Shown piece after piece: positions 59,901-64,000 of a stretch of DNA of 64,000 nt (positions are counted from its first letter, which is position 1; each line of letters starts with the position of its first letter). The stretch comes from Proteromonas lacertae (Eukaryota; Sar; Bigyra; Opalinata; Proteromonadidae). The notes under the pieces are model-generated. The model worked only from the letters and a program-made list of their open reading frames with translations, was not told where the DNA came from and did not search any database. The DNA lies in the NCBI GenBank assembly GCA_002245135.1, contig NGBS01000024.1, positions 54,466-118,465 on the forward strand, given 5' to 3'. The translations under genes and the position numbers were made by a program.

Positions 59901-60316
59901 AACTATAAATATATCGCATATTGAACGTATAGCAACACAAATATCATGAATTGAGAGAGAATTGTTTTGAATTATCTCCTCCAAGTCTGCTAAGTAATAA
60001 TCTCTTGAAACAAAAATATATTCGTTATGAATGTTTATTTGGAAAGGTTTAGAAGGATAAATTGAGGGTATAGAGTAATCTATTAAAAATGTGTTGTATT
60101 CATGGAATTTTAAAATTATATCTTCTTTTATTCTGGTAATGCTTAGAATTTTTAGGATGTTTGCATTGCTTCCATTTTGTATTTTCATATCTACTTCGTT
60201 TCTATTCTTCTTTATTCTCTCTACTATCTGCAAAAATAAAATAACAAAAATACTGTTGTATCAGATGGTAATATTGAGTATACTAAGCTTTCAAGTAATG
60301 ATTTTAAGGAAAACAT
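56990..60316 (-). CDS. Pseudokinase-LRR protein, copy B (inverted paralogue of copy A)
   Basis: Same architecture and intron positions as copy A, tail to tail with 132 bp between stop codons. It starts MFSLKSLLESLVYS, then a 26-nt intron that ends in CAG rather than TAG. Kinase-like landmarks are FADNLKSSNVIYDD, CDLWLNSLRKEED, WSIGCILYEMINKKLPFAED and DRMSLKELR. The catalytic Asp is again Asn. The middle domain reads MLLMIKLYTEDKSIKERL and FCICEEGITYLFKIL. LRRs include LQELDLSGC, NPIGPEAFQLIIPHL, NPIRNDGFKLLLKQ and NPIRDEGVEIICKYL. The C-terminus is about 30 residues longer than in copy A. Divergence is substantial throughout, so the duplication is old. No frame change was needed in the parts I read, which suggests an intact gene. 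Confidence 0.78.
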
Positions 60317-60440
60317 TTATACTAAAATAATGTAACGAATTATTTTTTATTTATTAAAATTTACATCATATTAAATAAAATAAGCAAAGCTAATAAGCAA
60401 AGAATAACAAAATAAATGAAATAAAAACGAAACGATGTTA

Positions 60441-63005
60441 TTAGTGTTTTATTCTTTTTGTTGATTTACTATAATCAATCTCTACTTCTTTATTCTTTCT
60501 TTTCTTCTTCTTCACATCAACTCCATCATTATTATTTTCACCATCTCCTAATACAGCATTCAATGAACCCATTTCAAATAAACAATAATCAAGAAGAAAA
60601 CTACTCTCGATTAATCTATCAATTCTCTATATAAATAAAAGTAAGGAAAATATAAAATTATACATTTAAATGTCTTTCAAAATAAGATAATAGTGAATCA
60701 AACACCACATTCGAATTAATCAATTTGGCCAATTTACTCATCTCATTATTCACAAATATTATCTTCATTATTCTACTACAAATCACTGTATTTTTAGCAT
60801 GAGTATTCCATTTAACTAGATAATCTATTAAGTTCTTTAACTCTTCATCATTACATTCTATTATATATTCACTTATATCGATATTCTCTTCAAATATCTT
60901 TTGTAATAATACCAAACAATCATGAGGTCGATTTAAAGTTAAAGATAAATGAAAGGCTTTTTTAAATTCTTTTTTTCTTATACAATTTCTAAGTTCTTGT
61001 TCTTCCAATATATACTCTTCATTTTCTTTTATCTTCTTTTCTTCTAACTCTAAACTGACATCTTTCCATATATTGATAATAGAATCACTTCCACCACTAA
61101 TGAAATGATTATTATTTACATTCAAACTCCAAATTTTATTTTTATGTTTATCAAAAGTATTGATACATTCATTGTCTTTAATATTCCATAGTTTTATCAA
61201 TCCATCACCACTACTTGATATGATTTGTAAACCATTACATATAAAACACGATTTTAATACTGCACTATTATGGCCTTCAAATGTCTTTAAACAATTTCCA
61301 TCTTTTATATTCCATAGTTTGATAGTCTTATCACCACTTGAACTTAATAATGTTTGATGAATTGTACTGAATTCTAAACTCCAAATACCTCTTTTATGTC
61401 CTTTCAATGTTAAATATAATTTTAGATCTTTTACAAACCATAGTTTGATTGTTGATTCTTGACTTCCACTTGCTATATACATATTATTTGGTGATATAAT
61501 TATTGTATTGATTTCTTTATCATGACCTCGGATACTCTTTTCACATTTATATTCTAATATTTCATCATCATTATTATTATTATTATTCCATTTTTTAGGA
61601 AATAACCATTTCTTTATTACTTTGTCATTTCCTCCTGAGATTATGAATTGATTGACTGGACCAGCATGAGGTAGACAAACACCAGCTATTCAAAATAGAA
61701 TAAAAAGTTAATATTTATATATTCATACAAACACTACTAGTATGTCCTTTACAAATTCCAATACATTTATATGTCTCTATACTCCATATTCTAATCGTAT
61801 TATCTTTAGATCCACTTACTATATATTTATGATCAATATCTAAATCTAAACATAAAACAGTATCTGTATGTCCTTTTAGAAATTTACAAGAAAATGAATC
61901 AATATTAAAGATTCTTATCTATTTTATATATTAATAAGAAATAATATTATATATTATATATACTAATTCTGAATTAGATGCAACGGCTATTCTATTATCA
62001 TCGATATATTTCATATCAATTATTTCATCATTAAATCCTGCAATTTGATTGGTTACTTCTAATGTTTCAGAATTGTAATATAAAAAGTTACATTCTTTGG
62101 TTATTCCTATCAAACTATCTTCATCTTTATTGTATAATAAATGGATAAATGGTTGGTTTATATTACTACTATTCTCCTTTTCTGCTGATTCACATTTGTA
62201 ACTATATTGATTATTCAATTTCTCAAAAAATTTCCATTTCTTTAACTTTCCTTCAGCTCCACAGGTTATAAAATATAATTCGTTTATTGTACTATTCTTT
62301 AAACACTTTATTCCTTCTAATTCTTCATAAATTAATACAGTCTTTAATAATGAGTAGTTTTGACTGTTGTATATATTCACTACTTTATCTCTACCAGCTG
62401 TACACATCCATTTGTTATTATCTGAAAAGGAAATTGAACTACATACACTTAAATGTTCGGTTAAAATCTTAATACAGGTGTTTATAGTCAAATCCCAGAT
62501 TCTAATCTTTGTATCATCACAACAGGTTATTAAATGTAGTTGAAATGGGTTGAATATTAAGAAATTAATCACTCCTTCGTGATCTCTGAAATTATGAGTA
62601 CAGAAGCCTCCTTCGATATTCCATACTTTAGCTGTATGATCGCTACTACCTGTGGCTAATAATTTTCCTGTGCTTTCAAAACACATTGACAATATTGGTC
62701 CATCGTGAGCTTTCCATTGTCTTACACATTCACCTGTTGTTAAATCCCAATGACGTATCAGGAAATTTTGACTTGCAGTTATAATTTCATTTTTAACTGG
62801 ATTTAGTTCAAAACAGATTATTTTCTCAGCATCTCCCTCTGGTTTAAGTTTTCTGGTAATTTGGCCATTTTTTGTATCGAAAAAAGTAACACTGGCCTTC
62901 ATTCTCACAAACCAAAATCGAAGGATCAAGTGCATACTGTATTTTTCCACCTGTATAGAAGCTTTCATAGTTTTCTCTACTCCCAAACTTTAGATGTTCC
63001 ATCAT
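60441..63005 (-). CDS. UTP13: UTP13 / TBL3, WD40 subunit of the small-subunit processome
   Basis: 812 residues after removing introns of 45, 43 and 37 nt and one extra base. UTP13 belongs to the UTP-B complex that guides 18S rRNA maturation in the nucleolus. N-terminus YESFYTGGKIQYALD is the UTP13 signature. About twelve WD repeats in two propellers follow (IRHWDLTTGECVRQW, AKVWNIEGGFC, IRIWDLTINTC, IRIWSIETYKC, IKLWNIKDGNC, IKLWNIKDNEC). The Utp13 C-terminal helical domain follows (LRNCIRKKEFKKAFHLSLTL, PHDCLVLLQKIF), with a basic tail (KKKKRKNKEVEIDYS). The extra base lies near 62895, between VCENE and ASVTFFDTKNG, 12 codons before the stop it creates. Two ATGs in tandem begin the frame; the first, at 63005, is used. 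Confidence 0.92.
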
Positions 63006-63157
63006 TCTGTAATTTCAATTCCATTTTCAACCAAAATAGAAATGACAGCTTGACAGAAAGCTTGAATTTTATCAGTTTAAGAGAAAACGGGGAGATAACG
63101 TAGAAAGACGTTATACCTTGGAGTTCCATATATCTATTAATAGGATTATCAAGGCCC

Positions 63158-64000
63158 AGAAGGCTTGATCCAATAACAGGACTGTCTACCCCAACTTCTA
63201 GACGTCAATCATCGATTCGTAGGATATCAAGATTAGCTGGTCCAGGTATTATTATTTTATCATTGTCTAGCTGCTGATGACCAGTACGGAAATGTAGAAT
63301 TACAACATCAGTATATTTCTTATATTTCATAATTAATAGTCGAACTTCAACCATAGTTGGCCGATCCAGTCCAATAGTATTTTTGCTTGTATTTATTATG
63401 TAGGATTTAGATTCACCACTTCCTAAGTGTAAATCACCACTAAGTAGCCAATCAGGTGTATTTACATCGTGTTTTGATTCAAATTCGAGTATACCAGAAA
63501 TTGATGATGAACTGGCACATATAAAACCAGATAAACCGTTTATAAAAAGTCCAATAGATGCATCAGCTACAAAATCAACAAATAATCTGCCGAATCTAAT
63601 CCTGCAACAGCAACAAGCAAACAAAACAGTAGCAACAACAACTACCACAGCAGCTAAAACTGCAAACACAACAACACCATCTCCGATAGGTAAAGCTCCA
63701 CCAATCAATTCCAAAGCAGCGAGTAATCCTGGTGTGAAAAAATCACCCATTGTACAAGATAAAAAAGTAACTACTACACAGAAATCTAATGTAAATACAG
63801 TGAAACAATCAGCATCACAAGGAACATTATCGCCATTATCTAAACTACCAACTGGTATAAAACCACCCACAACAACAACAACAACAACAACAGCTAAACC
63901 TGCTGCTGCTGCTGTATCAACTACTGCAAAACCATTAACAAATGTAAAATCAACATTACCAGCTGCAAAGCCTAATTCTACTACAAATGCTGCTAAACCT
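63158..64000 (+). CDS. Pro/Thr/Ala/Lys-rich protein, 5' part (runs off the right edge)
   Basis: Exons joined by 25-29-nt introns (near 63247-63271, 63318-63346 and 63380-63406) give a basic, Ser/Pro-rich reading: RPRRLDPITGLSTPTSRRQS, SRLAGP, ADDQYGNVELQH, DLDSPLPKCKSPLSSQSG, then long tracts such as ATTTTTAAKTANTTTPSP and PTTTTTTTTAKPAAAA. No domain is visible. The repeated S/T-P and RxxS sites suggest a phosphorylated disordered protein, perhaps cytoskeletal or nuclear. The first exon and ATG were not resolved; the region after 63040 has a possible leader exon. Codon composition is less AT-rich here than elsewhere. Confidence 0.5.
63868..63894 (+). repeat. (ACA)n triplet repeat coding for polythreonine
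   Basis: Eight to nine uninterrupted ACA codons within the C-terminal part of the last gene in the window, followed by a GCT (Ala) run at about 63901-63912. Likely length-variable. Confidence 0.75.

Noticed and set aside
63205-63870. 221-codon reverse frame in the last kilobase
   Set aside because: Cys/Val/Leu-rich mirror of a Thr/Ala/Lys-rich forward exon; the forward reading has plausible introns and continues off the edge.
1-64000. Alternative genetic code (stop codon reassignment) to explain broken frames
   Set aside because: TAA, TAG and TGA all terminate well-supported genes (SPT6 TAA, AP-4 TAG, copy A TGA), and breaks are frame changes, not in-frame stops, in almost every case.

Overview
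The window is nuclear DNA from a very AT-rich unicellular eukaryote. About 35 protein genes lie close together on both strands. Nearly all are cut by tiny spliceosomal introns (mostly 26-50 nt) that start GTAT and end TAG, and TAA, TAG and TGA all end genes, so the code is standard. A motile-cilium protein (CCDC96/CFAP184 type) implies a flagellated stage. AP-4, a CDK7, an SPT6, a DASH/Dam1-like protein and EGF-rich surface proteins fit a protist, but I cannot name the lineage from sequence alone. No tRNA, rRNA or CRISPR array was seen.

Layout. 0-9 kb: the 5' part of a ZNFX1-like helicase, CDC123, two unknown genes, then a CAP domain fused to a CCDC96 coiled coil. 9-14 kb: a twin-CX9C Mdm35/TRIAP1 divergent from SPT6. 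15-18 kb: a tandem pair of eight-CxxC zinc-knuckle proteins. 18-22 kb: two PP2C phosphatases and a CDK7-like kinase. 22-30 kb: a pseudokinase-LRR protein, an alpha/beta hydrolase, a PUF protein, mitochondrial uL23, a Dam1-like protein and a polyproline protein. 30.4-34.4 kb: a hAT transposon whose transposase gene carries a second inverted-repeat element, which itself carries a perfect 122-bp-arm foldback. 34-49 kb: secreted and surface proteins, a RhoGAP, Rab7 and a LENG1-like protein. 49-53 kb: AP-4 epsilon and a CH-domain kinesin-14-like protein with a degenerate motor. 53.6-60.3 kb: two convergent pseudokinase-LRR paralogues. 60-64 kb: UTP13 and the 5' part of a Pro/Thr/Ala-rich protein.

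Most genes are housekeeping genes with no operon logic. The unusual parts are the CAP-CCDC96 fusion, the pseudokinase-LRR family (three members, all with Asn in place of the catalytic Asp), the zinc-knuckle tandem, the degenerate CH-kinesin and the three-level nested transposon.

A caution runs through the annotation. About 23 single-base frame changes interrupt otherwise well-conserved genes, and roughly 20 of them are one extra base. This may be residual assembly error or a real property of the genome, and it is discussed as a finding. CDS spans below are genomic spans including introns.
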